A stretch of 64,000 nucleotides of DNA from JAAELZ01 sp965237995 (GTDB lineage Bacteria; Pseudomonadota; Gammaproteobacteria; Arenicellales; Poriferihabitantaceae), in assembly GCA_965237995.1 (NCBI GenBank), contig CBDEGO010000002.1, forward strand, positions 558,001-622,000, written 5' to 3'. The first letter of the stretch is position 1. Every line of letters begins with the position of its first letter. Positions 18,582-27,428 of the stretch are shown here, one piece after another. Below the pieces are notes generated by a model. It was not told where the DNA came from and did not search any database. It saw only the letters and a list, made by a program, of their open reading frames with translations. Position numbers and translations under genes: made by a program.

Positions 18582-18722
18582 ATGGATGCGTTAATTGATC
18601 AAGTATTAAATTCTATTTTGCACGCTGCTATTTGGCGCGGCATCCCCCGTCTGGACAGCATGACATTACTAGCCGTTGGGGTCGCCGTGTTTATTATTCT
18701 GGCGATTCGCAAGCGCAGATAG
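18582..18722 (+). CDS. Small membrane protein, 46 residues, unassigned
   Basis: ATG at 18582 opens a 46-codon frame ending in TAG at 18720-18722. The peptide has a short N-terminal half (DALIDQVLNSILHAAIWRGI), a hydrophobic helix from about residue 28 (TLLAVGVAVFIILAI) and a positively charged RKRR tail, which is the layout of a bitopic inner-membrane microprotein with the basic end in the cytoplasm. It fills the gap between divergent rlmD and the glyA terminator. No clear Shine-Dalgarno sequence precedes it. I know no named family for it. Confidence 0.5.
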   Translation: MDALIDQVLNSILHAAIWRGIPRLDSMTLLAVGVAVFIILAIRKRR

Positions 18723-18743
18723 GTACTGAGTACAAGCTAACAC

Positions 18744-18775
18744 AAAAAAACCTGCCAACACTTTCGCGTGGCAGG
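18744..18775 (-). terminator. Rho-independent terminator of glyA
   Basis: On the minus strand CCTGCCA (18775-18769) pairs with TGGCAGG (18757-18751) around an 11-base loop and is followed by seven T. It lies 24 bp after the glyA stop. Confidence 0.88.
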
Positions 18776-18798
18776 CCTCCATAGACTTCAGTAAACAA

Positions 18799-20055
18799 CT
18801 ACCCTTTATAAACTGGGAAGCAAGCACAAAGCTCCGTTACGTTTTGCTTAACACGGTTGATGGTATCTTCACTGTCGATATTTTCCAACACTTCACACAT
18901 CCAACCTACCATCTGTTCGACCTCAGCCTCTTTAAAGCCACGTGTAGTAATGGCCGGAGAACCTAAACGCAAACCACTGGTCACGAAAGGTGAACGCGGA
19001 TCGTTTGGCACTGCGTTTTTATTAACGGTGATGTTAGCGCGCCCTAATGCGGCGTCAGCGTCCTTCCCTGTAATGTCTTTATCGACCAAATCAAGCAAGA
19101 ACAAATGGTTATCTGTACCGCCAGAGACCACTTTATATCCGCGAGAAATAAACGCATCGGCCATCGCCTTCGCATTAGCTACAACTTGCTTCTGATATTG
19201 TGCGAAAGACGGATCCATCGCTTCTTTAAATGCAACCGCCTTGGCCGCAATAATGTGCATCAAGGGGCCACCTTGAATGCCTGGAAAAATACTCGCGTTT
19301 AGCTTTTTCTCTACTTCGGCATTTTTTTTAGCCAGAATCAAGCCACCACGTGGTCCACGCAAGGTTTTGTGTGTGGTAGTGGTGGTCACGTCAGCGATTT
19401 GCACGGGGCTTGGGTATAAGCCCGCGGCAACTAAACCGGCAACGTGCGCCATGTCTACCATTAGATAAGCGCCTACGGAATCTGCGATATCGCGAAAACG
19501 TTGCCAATCCATAATACGTGAATAAGCTGAAAAACCAGCGATAATCATTTTAGGTTTGTGCTCATTCGCCAAAGCTTGAACTTGGTCATAATCAACTTCG
19601 CCTGTTTCTTCGTTCAAACCGTACTGCACAGCGTTATAGGTTTTACCAGAAAAGTTGACATGTGAACCATGTGTTAAATGACCGCCATGCGCCAAACTCA
19701 TTCCTAATATGGTATCGCCTGCTTCTAACAAGGCCAAAAATACGCCCGCATTGGCTTGTGAGCCAGAATGAGGTTGCACATTAGCGTAGTCAGCGCCAAA
19801 TAACTCCTTAACACGAGAAATTGCCAACGCTTCAGCCGTGTCTACATATTCGCAACCACCGTAATAACGTTTACCAGGGTAACCTTCGGCATACTTATTG
19901 GTTAATGCAGACCCTTGTGCTTGCATAACACGAGGGCTGGTATAGTTTTCCGATGCAATCAACTCAATATGGTGTTCTTGACGCTCAGTTTCGTGCTGCA
20001 TTGACGCCCATAGTTCAGGATCAAAATCAGCAATATTGTCGCTTTTGTTAAACAT
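18799..20055 (-). CDS. glyA: Serine hydroxymethyltransferase
   Basis: The ATG at 20055 gives the normal N-terminus MFNKSDNIADFDPELW and 418 residues; a longer frame to 20100 is open but not supported by homology. Motifs include IELIASENYTSP, the PLP lysine in TTTTTHKTLRGPRGG and the folate-site region near YSRIMDW. It interconverts serine and glycine, charging tetrahydrofolate with a one-carbon unit. It is a single gene with its own terminator at 18744-18775. Confidence 0.97.
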   Translation of the reverse strand: MFNKSDNIADFDPELWASMQHETERQEHHIELIASENYTSPRVMQAQGSALTNKYAEGYPGKRYYGGCEYVDTAEALAISRVKELFGADYANVQPHSGSQANAGVFLALLEAGDTILGMSLAHGGHLTHGSHVNFSGKTYNAVQYGLNEETGEVDYDQVQALANEHKPKMIIAGFSAYSRIMDWQRFRDIADSVGAYLMVDMAHVAGLVAAGLYPSPVQIADVTTTTTHKTLRGPRGGLILAKKNAEVEKKLNASIFPGIQGGPLMHIIAAKAVAFKEAMDPSFAQYQKQVVANAKAMADAFISRGYKVVSGGTDNHLFLLDLVDKDITGKDADAALGRANITVNKNAVPNDPRSPFVTSGLRLGSPAITTRGFKEAEVEQMVGWMCEVLENIDSEDTINRVKQNVTELCACFPVYKG

Positions 20056-20238
20056 GAATAAAGTCCGGTAGATGAAGTTGTTCAGGGCGCGAGTGTACAT
20101 TGCCTATAAGCAACAGTGACAACCAAAATGCGCCGTTTACTTAGCTTTTGACTGTATGGTATTGAAATGGATTTAACTACTCAAAATAATTTAGCCTAAC
20201 CATAAATGTCGCTTATGGAGGCGCCGCCATACAAGCCG

Positions 20239-21045
20239 TTATATGGCTTGGTGAATCGCCAATAATTGAACCAACAAGGCCTCCATGTCGTCAATCGGCC
20301 AAGCGTTTGCTCCATCACTCCAAGCGTTCTTTGGGTCAGGGTGCGTTTCCATGAATAAGCCGTCGACGCCTACCGCTACCGCTGCCCTCGAAAGAACGGG
20401 GACAAACTCTCGTTGCCCGCCAGACTTACCATTCGCTCCGCCGGGTAGCTGCACTGAATGAGTGGCATCAAAAACCACTGGACACTCTGTTTCACGCATG
20501 ATCTCAAGGTTACGCATGTCCACTACCAAGTTATTGTAGCCAAAGCTGTTACCGCGTTCGCAAACCGCAACCGAGGCATCAGGGTTGACCGCCTTTGCCT
20601 TGGCAACAACATGCGTCATTTCAGGGCCTGACAAAAATTGACCTTTTTTAATATTGACGGGCGTACCACTAGCGGCGACGGCTTCAATTAAATCGGTTTG
20701 CCGACATAAAAATGCTGGCGTTTGAATGGCGTCAACCACGCCACTGGTCGCTCGAACATCTTCTGGGCTATGTACGTCGGTTAACACCGAACAGCCAACT
20801 TCGCGACGCACCGTTTCTAGAATTTTCAAACCCTCATCTCTACCCGGCCCTCGTTGCGAAGTAATTGAAGTTCTATTCGCTTTATCAAAAGATGACTTAT
20901 ATAAAAAGGGAATCCCTAGCTTATCGGTTATATTTTTAAGCGTTTCTGCTGTACTGAGCGCTAAATCAAGCGACTCAATAACGCATGGCCCTGCAATCAG
21001 GAAAAATGGGTTTCCGGGCCCCGTTTTAAATTGATAAAATGACAT
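20239..21045 (-). CDS. kdsA: 3-deoxy-D-manno-octulosonate 8-phosphate synthase
   Basis: The 268-residue protein has the DAHP synthase-type barrel: LIAGPCVIES at the N-terminus, SFDKANRTS (phosphoenolpyruvate contact), VNIKKGQFLSP-like NIKKGQFLSGP, FDATHSVQLPG and METHPDPKNAWSDG. It condenses arabinose 5-phosphate with phosphoenolpyruvate for the Kdo part of lipopolysaccharide. The Cys in GPC sits where metal-dependent enzymes carry a metal-binding Cys, whereas the E. coli enzyme has Asn there. It lies 4 bp after pyrG and is surely cotranscribed. Confidence 0.95.
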   Translation of the reverse strand: MSFYQFKTGPGNPFFLIAGPCVIESLDLALSTAETLKNITDKLGIPFLYKSSFDKANRTSITSQRGPGRDEGLKILETVRREVGCSVLTDVHSPEDVRATSGVVDAIQTPAFLCRQTDLIEAVAASGTPVNIKKGQFLSGPEMTHVVAKAKAVNPDASVAVCERGNSFGYNNLVVDMRNLEIMRETECPVVFDATHSVQLPGGANGKSGGQREFVPVLSRAAVAVGVDGLFMETHPDPKNAWSDGANAWPIDDMEALLVQLLAIHQAI

Positions 21046-21049
21046 TCGT

Positions 21050-22687
21050 TCAACCTGCCCGTGATTGGGCGCTATTGGCTCTAGCCGCGGTCACGTAGGC
21101 GGTAAATAGTGGATGACCATCACGCGGGGACGATGTGAATTCAGGGTGAAATTGGCAAGCGACAAACCAAGGGTGGTCAGGTAATTCAATCATTTCTACG
21201 AGACCATTTCGAGACATGCCCGAAAAGCGAATTCCCTGCGCGCTTAAGGTTTGTAGGTAGTTATTGTTAAATTCATAACGGTGGCGGTGACGGTCGTATA
21301 TCACTTCTTTTCCGTATATTTCGCGCACCTTACTGCCTTGTTCCAACACACTTGCCTGCCCACCTAGCCGCATCGTGCCGCCTAAATCTGACAGACTATT
21401 ACGCAACTCGACATTGCCTTCGTCGGTGATCCACTCACTTATTAAACCGATAACAGGGTGAGCGGTGTCTGCATCAAATTCTGTGCTGTTAGCATTTTCT
21501 AGCCCAGCTACATGGCGGGCGTAGTCAATAATTGCCACCTGCATACCCAAACAGATACCTAAGTACGGTATTTTATTTTCGCGCGCATATTTTGCAGCCG
21601 CCACTTTACCTTCAGTACCCCGTTGACCAAAGCCACCTGGCACCAAAATAGCGTCCACGCCTTCAAGCACGCTATTATCTTTCTCAACTTGCTGTGCGCT
21701 TACATAGTTGACGTTTACTTTAGTCAAGGTATGAATACCCGCGTGACTTAAGGCTTCAGATAAAGACTTGTACGATTCTTTAAGCTCAACATATTTACCC
21801 ACCATCGCAATGGTGATCTCATCGGTTGGGTTTGCAGCATTGTGAACCACTTTGTCCCATTCACTCAAATCTGGAGGAGGCACATCCAAGCGTAAATGAT
21901 TAACAACGATTTCATCCAAGCCTTGCTCGTGATAAATACGCGGCACTCGGTAGATATTATCTACATCGTATGCCGAAATAACCGCCTTTTCCGTAACATT
22001 GGTAAATAGCGCTATTTTCTTACGGGCTTTATCTGGCAACGGACGATCAGAGCGGCAAAACAAAACATCTGGCTGGATACCAATTGAACGCATTTCTTTA
22101 ACAGAATGCTGTGTCGGCTTAGTTTTAATTTCACCGTCTGCAACGCGGATAGTCGGCACCAATGTCAGGTGCATATACAACGTGTTTTCGTAACCTTTGT
22201 CGACCCGCATTTGTCGAATGGCTTCCAAAAATGGCAACGACTCAATATCACCAACCGTGCCACCGATTTCAACCAACGTCACATCCATCCCTTTTGCTGC
22301 GTCATGAATCCATTCTTTCATTTGGTCCGTAATATGTGGGATAACTTGCACTGTACCGCCCAAGTAATCTCCTTTACGTTCGCGACTGATCACCTTCTCG
22401 TAAACTTGGCCCGTAGTGAAGTTGTTACGCTTTTTCATCGGAGTCCGGATGAAACGCTCATAATGGCCTAAGTCAAGGTCCGTTTCGGCACCATCTTCCG
22501 TGACAAATACCTCGCCGTGTTGCAATGGACTCATCGTCCCTGGGTCGACGTTAATATAAGGGTCGAGTTTCATCATGCTAACTTTAAGGCCACGGGCCTC
22601 TAACAGAGCGGCAAGAGAAGCCCCAGTTAAGCCTTTACCCAATGAAGAAACTACACCGCCCGTTATGAAAATATACTTCGTCGCCAA
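21050..22687 (-). CDS. pyrG: CTP synthase
   Basis: At 545 residues this is full length. The N-terminal synthase domain starts TKYIFITGGVVSSLGKG and includes KLDPYINVDPGTMSPLQHGEVF split by normal spacing; the C-terminal class I glutamine amidotransferase domain has the nucleophile in YLGICLGMQ and His/Glu in CQFHPEF. It aminates UTP to CTP with glutamine. The leader at 22688-22786 holds two small stem-loops. The pyrG-kdsA pair matches common gammaproteobacterial order. Confidence 0.97.
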   Translation of the reverse strand: MATKYIFITGGVVSSLGKGLTGASLAALLEARGLKVSMMKLDPYINVDPGTMSPLQHGEVFVTEDGAETDLDLGHYERFIRTPMKKRNNFTTGQVYEKVISRERKGDYLGGTVQVIPHITDQMKEWIHDAAKGMDVTLVEIGGTVGDIESLPFLEAIRQMRVDKGYENTLYMHLTLVPTIRVADGEIKTKPTQHSVKEMRSIGIQPDVLFCRSDRPLPDKARKKIALFTNVTEKAVISAYDVDNIYRVPRIYHEQGLDEIVVNHLRLDVPPPDLSEWDKVVHNAANPTDEITIAMVGKYVELKESYKSLSEALSHAGIHTLTKVNVNYVSAQQVEKDNSVLEGVDAILVPGGFGQRGTEGKVAAAKYARENKIPYLGICLGMQVAIIDYARHVAGLENANSTEFDADTAHPVIGLISEWITDEGNVELRNSLSDLGGTMRLGGQASVLEQGSKVREIYGKEVIYDRHRHRYEFNNNYLQTLSAQGIRFSGMSRNGLVEMIELPDHPWFVACQFHPEFTSSPRDGHPLFTAYVTAARANSAQSRAG

Positions 22688-22786
22688 TTTTTGGTCCGAG
22701 AGAAAGGATGAATTTAAGCACTACAATTTGTGCTTCAGACGGGAAGCTAGGGTAACAAACCCTAGAGATAGACTCAAACTAAATCG
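22688..22786 (-). other. tilS-pyrG spacer with two stem-loops
   Basis: Between tilS and pyrG on the minus strand are CTAGGGT-N5-ACCCTAG (plus coordinates 22748-22766) and a second short palindrome AGCAC/GTGCT at about 22715-22735. Neither is followed by a run of T, so they do not look like standard terminators. They lie in the pyrG leader, where structure could affect pyrG translation or mRNA processing. Confidence 0.4.
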
Positions 22787-24175
22787 TTAATTAAGTTTAC
22801 TAATTTCAAAACGCAGCAGACTTTCATGTGCATCGTATAGCGCCGGTTGCATGTGCCCCAAGGCACCTGACCAAACAATATGCTCCCCAACGCGTATTAT
22901 TGGCAACGCATCTCTTTCCCACGGCGGAACACCCTTTTCTTGTAAGCACTTTTTATAGCTTTGGCTATGCTTTCTGCCTTGCTGTCTGATTCGCTCCCCG
23001 CCTTCGCGCCAACATAATTGCACCGAAGAAATCGCCTTTAATGGCGCAAACTCTATCTCTTGGTCAGCTGTTTGCATCATTGATTCGCTTTGCTTTTGCG
23101 TACGCCGAGCTTCAATTTGAATGCCTAAACTTGGTAACTCGACATTACTCAGCATATCCCAAGATCGCGCTTGTTTACTCTCACGCGGCATTTTTTTAAG
23201 CAAATGCACCTCTCCCGCGTGATACCGTAAGTCTAGATTTTCATGCACCAATAAAGGTTTACTCCCTGACTCGGCGTGTTCTATTTGATTTAACCACTCC
23301 ATCAAGCGAACCCGTGGCACGGAGTAGTCGCAGTACTGTAACACCCAGGTATCAATTGCATTGACAATACGCTGCTCTGACAATTGACTTAACTCTTGCC
23401 AATTAAGCGGCACCTCAATATCAAACCAGCTTTCCCTTTCCGGCAGCACGCACTGTCTTAAATCCATTTGACCTAACTCTTGCAGCAAAGCCCAATTAGA
23501 TTGCGCTTTTTTGGCCGAAGCCACCAAACCCATATCGCTTTGAGGCCAACGCGCTTGAATAAGCGGCATGATTTTATTGCGTAAGTAGTTTCTGTCATGT
23601 TGCTCAGAGTCATTCGACTCGTCAACAATCCAGCGTATCGTATTTTCTCGCGCATAGTGTTCGATTTCTGCTTTCGAATAACTGAGTAATGGCCGAACAA
23701 GCGTACCGTCGCCAAAAGGTCTGGTCTGCGCGATTCCCGCGCCTCCTCTGACACCAGAACCGCCTAACACACGCATTAGCACTGTTTCAGCTTGGTCGTC
23801 GCGATGGTGCCCGGTAAGCAACACATCCATTAAGCCCACTTCTTCTGCAAAAAATGCATAACGTAAGTTACGCGCAATTTGTTCAAAATTGGCGGTAACC
23901 TGCGATAAATCCAGTTGCTTAACGATGCATCCAACACCCAATAGCCGACATTGATCTACGCAAAATGACTGCCACTGCGCTGCATTTGCTGAAACACCGT
24001 GATTAACATGAAGTGCTTTTAAAGTCAGTTGATTAGACTGCGCAAATTGCGCCGCCATATGCAGCAATACACTAGAGTCACTGCCTCCACTATAGGCAAC
24101 ATATATCGTCGCCTCTCTTGAGTGAAAGGCCGACAACGCGCTCGCAAACGCGTCCTGACAAAGCGCTGAAGGCAA
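22787..24175 (-). CDS. tilS: tRNA(Ile)-lysidine synthase
   Basis: The 462-residue protein has the PP-loop YSGGSDSSVLL near residue 28, followed by HVNHGVSANAAQW and TGHHRDDQAETVLMR, and a C-terminal TilS domain (REGGERIRQQGR, PPWERDALPII). It converts C34 of the CAU-anticodon tRNA-Ile to lysidine, so that it reads AUA rather than AUG. It follows accA by 9 bp on the same strand, as in many gammaproteobacteria. Confidence 0.95.
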   Translation of the reverse strand: MPSALCQDAFASALSAFHSREATIYVAYSGGSDSSVLLHMAAQFAQSNQLTLKALHVNHGVSANAAQWQSFCVDQCRLLGVGCIVKQLDLSQVTANFEQIARNLRYAFFAEEVGLMDVLLTGHHRDDQAETVLMRVLGGSGVRGGAGIAQTRPFGDGTLVRPLLSYSKAEIEHYARENTIRWIVDESNDSEQHDRNYLRNKIMPLIQARWPQSDMGLVASAKKAQSNWALLQELGQMDLRQCVLPERESWFDIEVPLNWQELSQLSEQRIVNAIDTWVLQYCDYSVPRVRLMEWLNQIEHAESGSKPLLVHENLDLRYHAGEVHLLKKMPRESKQARSWDMLSNVELPSLGIQIEARRTQKQSESMMQTADQEIEFAPLKAISSVQLCWREGGERIRQQGRKHSQSYKKCLQEKGVPPWERDALPIIRVGEHIVWSGALGHMQPALYDAHESLLRFEISKLN

Positions 24176-24184
24176 AATTAAGAA

Positions 24185-25147
24185 TTAGCTAGAAAATTTA
24201 CCGTAAGCCGTTAATCGCTTGTAACGTGCCTCAAGCAATTCGTTGGTGGACATCGCGCTTAATCGATCAATTTGCGTGCTTAAAACTTGAGCGAGCTCTG
24301 CTGCTACAGGCTCTATATCCCGATGAACGCCACCAAGTGGTTCTTTAATAATTTGATCTACTAAACCGTGCTCATCTAAATGGCGCGTGGTCACACCCAT
24401 CGCCTCAGCTGCTTCCTTGGCTTTATCCGCACTTTTCCATAAAATCGCAGCGCAACCTTCTGGTGAAATCACTGAGTACGTTGAAAACTCCAACATCGTT
24501 AAGTGATCGCACACCCCAATGGCCAATGCACCACCCGAGCCACCTTCACCGATAACGGTTGAGATAATGGGTGTTTTCAGCTCGGAGAGTTTTTCTAAGG
24601 AAAATGCGATCGCTTCGGCTTGACCGCGCTCTTCTGCCCCTACCCCAGGGTAAGCTCCCGGCGTGTCAATAAACGTAATCAGTGGCAGTTTAAAGCGTTC
24701 AGCCATATCCATAATGCGCTGCGCTTTGCGGTAACCCTCAGGTCTAGGCATACCCCAGTTTCGAAATGTACGCTCTTTGGCATCACGCCCTTTTTGGTGG
24801 CCGATGATAGCCACCCCGCGCCCCGCAAAGCGACCTACTCCCGCGACAATCGCTGGGTCATCTGCATAGTGTCTGTCTCCATGAAGCTCTTGGAAATCTG
24901 TGATTAACGCTGCGATGTAGTCGAGGGTATAGGGTCGGTCTGGGTGACGTGCTATTTGCGTGATTTGCGTGGCATCTAGCCGCGAGAAGATGTCTTTAGT
25001 TTTTTCTTTGCACTTAGTTTTTAGCTTTGCTATTTCAGCGCTAAAATCTACTCCATCATCACTTTTGGAGCTTACGCGTTCAAGCTCTTCAATTTTTTCT
25101 TCGAGCTCAGCAATGGGTTTTTCAAACTCTAGATGATCGTATACCAT
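24185..25147 (-). CDS. accA: Acetyl-CoA carboxylase carboxyltransferase, alpha subunit
   Basis: The 320-residue protein is of normal length for AccA. It has an N-terminal coiled coil (FEKPIAELEEKIEELERV), then DRPYTLDYI, FIDTPGAYPGVGAEERGQ, IGEGGSGGALAIG and ISPEGCAAILWK. With AccD it transfers carboxyl from biotin to acetyl-CoA in the first committed step of fatty acid synthesis. It is the first gene of the accA-tilS unit and is divergent from the PP-loop gene. Confidence 0.96.
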   Translation of the reverse strand: MVYDHLEFEKPIAELEEKIEELERVSSKSDDGVDFSAEIAKLKTKCKEKTKDIFSRLDATQITQIARHPDRPYTLDYIAALITDFQELHGDRHYADDPAIVAGVGRFAGRGVAIIGHQKGRDAKERTFRNWGMPRPEGYRKAQRIMDMAERFKLPLITFIDTPGAYPGVGAEERGQAEAIAFSLEKLSELKTPIISTVIGEGGSGGALAIGVCDHLTMLEFSTYSVISPEGCAAILWKSADKAKEAAEAMGVTTRHLDEHGLVDQIIKEPLGGVHRDIEPVAAELAQVLSTQIDRLSAMSTNELLEARYKRLTAYGKFSS

Positions 25148-25330
25148 TATGTTTTGACTTCAATTTCAATCTTACATTTTACATTAGATTTTACGTGATT
25201 ACTCGTATTTGCTCTAATCCAACGCACTGTGGAATAGGTATCAGTCAAGTTGATTATTAATCAATAACAAGCTTAAAAATGCTATATTCGCGCGGATTTT
25301 TTAAGCTCCTACACTACACATTCTTCACTT

Positions 25331-26380
25331 ATGGCTCGACAACGTAAAGCAGTCGCTATGATTTCAGGTGGCCTAGATTCAATGCTCGCCGCTAAACTCG
25401 TCCAAGAGCAAGGTGTGCATGTTGAAGGCATTAATTTCTTCACCGGTTTTTGCGTGGAAGGCCACACCCATGCTATTCGCAATACCAGCGACCAAAAAAA
25501 ACTAAAAAAGCGCAACAACGCTTTATGGACGGCTGAGCAGCTTGGCATCAAGTTACATATCATCGATATTATCGAACCCTATAAGGATGTCGTGCTCAAC
25601 CCTAAATATGGATATGGGAGCAATTTAAATCCTTGCTTGGATTGCAAGATTTTCATGGTTAAAAAAGCGCATGAGTGGATCATTGAAAATGGCTTTGACT
25701 TTATCATCACAGGTGAAGTCATGGGTCAGCGCCCGAAATCACAGCGCAAAGAAACCTTACCTATCGTACAAAAAGCGTCAGGCGTGATGGACTTACTACT
25801 GCGCCCTTTATGCGCCCAACATCTAGCAGAAACTAAACCGGAGCGCGAAGGTTGGGTGAATCGCGAGCAAATGTTAGCGCTGCACGGCCGTAATCGAAAG
25901 CCACAAATTCAATTAGCCAAAGAAAAGGGGATCGAAGACTTTGCGCAGCCTGCTGGTGGTTGCTGCTTTTTAACAGACGCCGCGTATTCTTCAAAGTTGC
26001 AAGATATGTGGGACAATCGGCCGAGCCGCGATTACACCTTGGACGATATCATTTTGCTTAAAGTAGGCAGGCATTTGCGCCCAAAACCTCATTTTAAAAT
26101 GATTATTGCACGCGATGGCGGCGAAACTCGTTATTTAGACGGCTATCGAAAACAATTCAAACACCTTATTCTGCGATCGCACAATGGACCAATGACCTTA
26201 ATAGAGGGAGACGTCACAGAGGAAGATATCAAACTAGCGGCCAGCATTGTTGCTCGCTATAGCCAAGGGCGCGATGCAGACCAACTCGACTTTGACTATG
26301 TTGACAAGCAAAGCGAGGCGATCCCTGTTAGTGTAAAGGCGCTGACACCGGAACAATTTGAACCTTCGTGGAACATATAA
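25331..26380 (+). CDS. PP-loop ATPase with C-terminal NFACT-R-like domain, predicted RNA thiolation enzyme
   Basis: The 349-residue protein starts with a PP-loop (MISGGLDSMLAAKLV) of the ThiI/MnmA type, has a CLDC motif near residue 100, TGEVMGQRPKSQ, QPAGGCCFLTD near 220, and a C-terminal region (LLKVGRHLRPKPHFKMIIAR, then GETRYLDGY) that resembles the NFACT-R/DUF814 RNA-binding domain. Such proteins are often mislabelled as MnmA methyltransferases; they adenylate a base for sulfur insertion by inference. The stop overlaps the start of a TusA-like sulfur carrier gene (TAATG), which strongly suggests a sulfur-relay partnership. The actual RNA target is not known to me. Confidence 0.75.
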   Translation: MARQRKAVAMISGGLDSMLAAKLVQEQGVHVEGINFFTGFCVEGHTHAIRNTSDQKKLKKRNNALWTAEQLGIKLHIIDIIEPYKDVVLNPKYGYGSNLNPCLDCKIFMVKKAHEWIIENGFDFIITGEVMGQRPKSQRKETLPIVQKASGVMDLLLRPLCAQHLAETKPEREGWVNREQMLALHGRNRKPQIQLAKEKGIEDFAQPAGGCCFLTDAAYSSKLQDMWDNRPSRDYTLDDIILLKVGRHLRPKPHFKMIIARDGGETRYLDGYRKQFKHLILRSHNGPMTLIEGDVTEEDIKLAASIVARYSQGRDADQLDFDYVDKQSEAIPVSVKALTPEQFEPSWNI

Positions 26381-26604
26381 TGCACCATTTAAACGCCCGT
26401 AATCTGATGTGCCCCCTACCGGTAATACGTACTCAAAATAAGGTGAAGGAACTTGCCACTGGTGAACAACTTACTATAGCCTGCTCTGACCCAGGAGCGC
26501 TGAATGATATTCCGGCTTGGTGCCGGATTAATGGCCACACATTAATTAGCGCTGAGGATGATGGCGATGACATCACTGTGGTGATCGAAGTGGGCGCCGC
26601 ATAA
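26380..26604 (+). CDS. TusA-like sulfurtransferase
   Basis: A 74-residue TusA-fold protein starts at the ATG overlapping the upstream stop; a GTG at 26368 would add four residues. The active Cys is in LMCPLPVIRTQNKV (CPxP motif), and SDPGALNDIPAWC fits the rest of the fold. TusA-type proteins carry persulfide sulfur on the Cys and hand it to thiolation enzymes or sulfur-oxidation systems. Its coupling to the PP-loop enzyme makes that protein the likely acceptor. Confidence 0.88.
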   Translation: MHHLNARNLMCPLPVIRTQNKVKELATGEQLTIACSDPGALNDIPAWCRINGHTLISAEDDGDDITVVIEVGAA

Positions 26605-26668
26605 ATTGCAGCTTTAGCGCAGCGTTCTTTGGCTGCGAAACTGAACCCAACCATGCAATTTATTTGAC

Positions 26669-26696
26669 GTTCAGATAACATTCAAGCGCAGTTCAG
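26669..26696 (+). promoter_or_regulatory. Three direct repeats at 11-bp spacing, candidate response-regulator operator
   Basis: GTTCAG (26669), ATTCAA (26680) and GTTCAG (26691) begin exactly 11 bp apart, one helical turn, about 50 bp before the glycine-zipper gene. OmpR-family regulators bind direct repeats with this period. The operon downstream encodes such a regulator at 27760, so autoregulation is plausible. Confidence 0.5.
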
Positions 26697-26743
26697 ACAC
26701 TCAGACATATAGTTCATGCCATCATTACAACGGGTATCGAACT

Positions 26744-27295
26744 ATGTTAAAAAACAGCTTACATTTAACCACACTCGCAGTCGCTATAACTGGTGCAAGC
26801 TTACTAAGCAGTCCAGTATTATTTGCCAAGCAGTCAGACCGACATATTACTAATGCGCGTGTAATCAGCGCCACGCCAGTTTATGACGAGGTTCGCATTA
26901 ATCAACCACAAGAAGAATGTTGGTTAGAAACCGTTAAAGAACCTGTTCGTAGTAGCCGCAATTCTAAAACACCTGAAATATTTGGTGCCTTAATCGGCGC
27001 GGCCGTTGGTCACCAGTTTGGTGGAAGTAAACGCTCGCAACATGCAGCCGCAGCAGCCGGTGCTGTATTAGGCACCTCCGTTGGGCATGACTGGGACAAC
27101 AAACGCCGCGATACCAGTAATACAAGAGTAAGCCGTGTTGAGCGATGCCAAACAGTTGATAACTACCGCACCGAACAAAAACTAGCGGGTTACGATGTAA
27201 CCTATCGCTATCACGGTGATGTATACCAGACATTCACGCAAGACCATCCGGGTGATACTCTGCGTGTCAACGTAAGCGTTACACCTGTAGAATAA
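26744..27295 (+). CDS. Glycine-zipper 2TM domain protein (envelope)
   Basis: The 183-residue product has an N-terminal signal sequence (LTTLAVAITGASLLSSPVLFA, cleavage after about residue 28), a Tyr/Val/Arg-rich region (ATPVYDEVRINQPQEECW) typical of the Rickettsia 17-kDa/2TM family, a glycine zipper at about 78-112 (IFGALIGAAVGHQFGG and AGAVLGTSVGHDW) and a C-terminal part with one further Cys (VERCQTVDNYRTE). The family is thought to lie in the envelope. It is probably the first gene of the PepSY-regulator-kinase operon and sits just behind the 11-bp repeats. Confidence 0.78.
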   Translation: MLKNSLHLTTLAVAITGASLLSSPVLFAKQSDRHITNARVISATPVYDEVRINQPQEECWLETVKEPVRSSRNSKTPEIFGALIGAAVGHQFGGSKRSQHAAAAAGAVLGTSVGHDWDNKRRDTSNTRVSRVERCQTVDNYRTEQKLAGYDVTYRYHGDVYQTFTQDHPGDTLRVNVSVTPVE

Positions 27296-27428
27296 CTCAC
27301 CATCCAAGTGAAGCTCGAATTCAAGCGTAAGCTTGTGTATGCTAAACTCTAATTGCAATAGCGCGCTGACACCTACTATGATAAATCAAGTCAATTGCAA
27401 ACACGGCAAAACCAAGCGAATAAATCCG

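Noticed and set aside
20056..20100. N-terminal extension of glyA
   Set aside because: The universal SHMT start aligns with MFNKSDN at 20055, and the extra residues have no homology.
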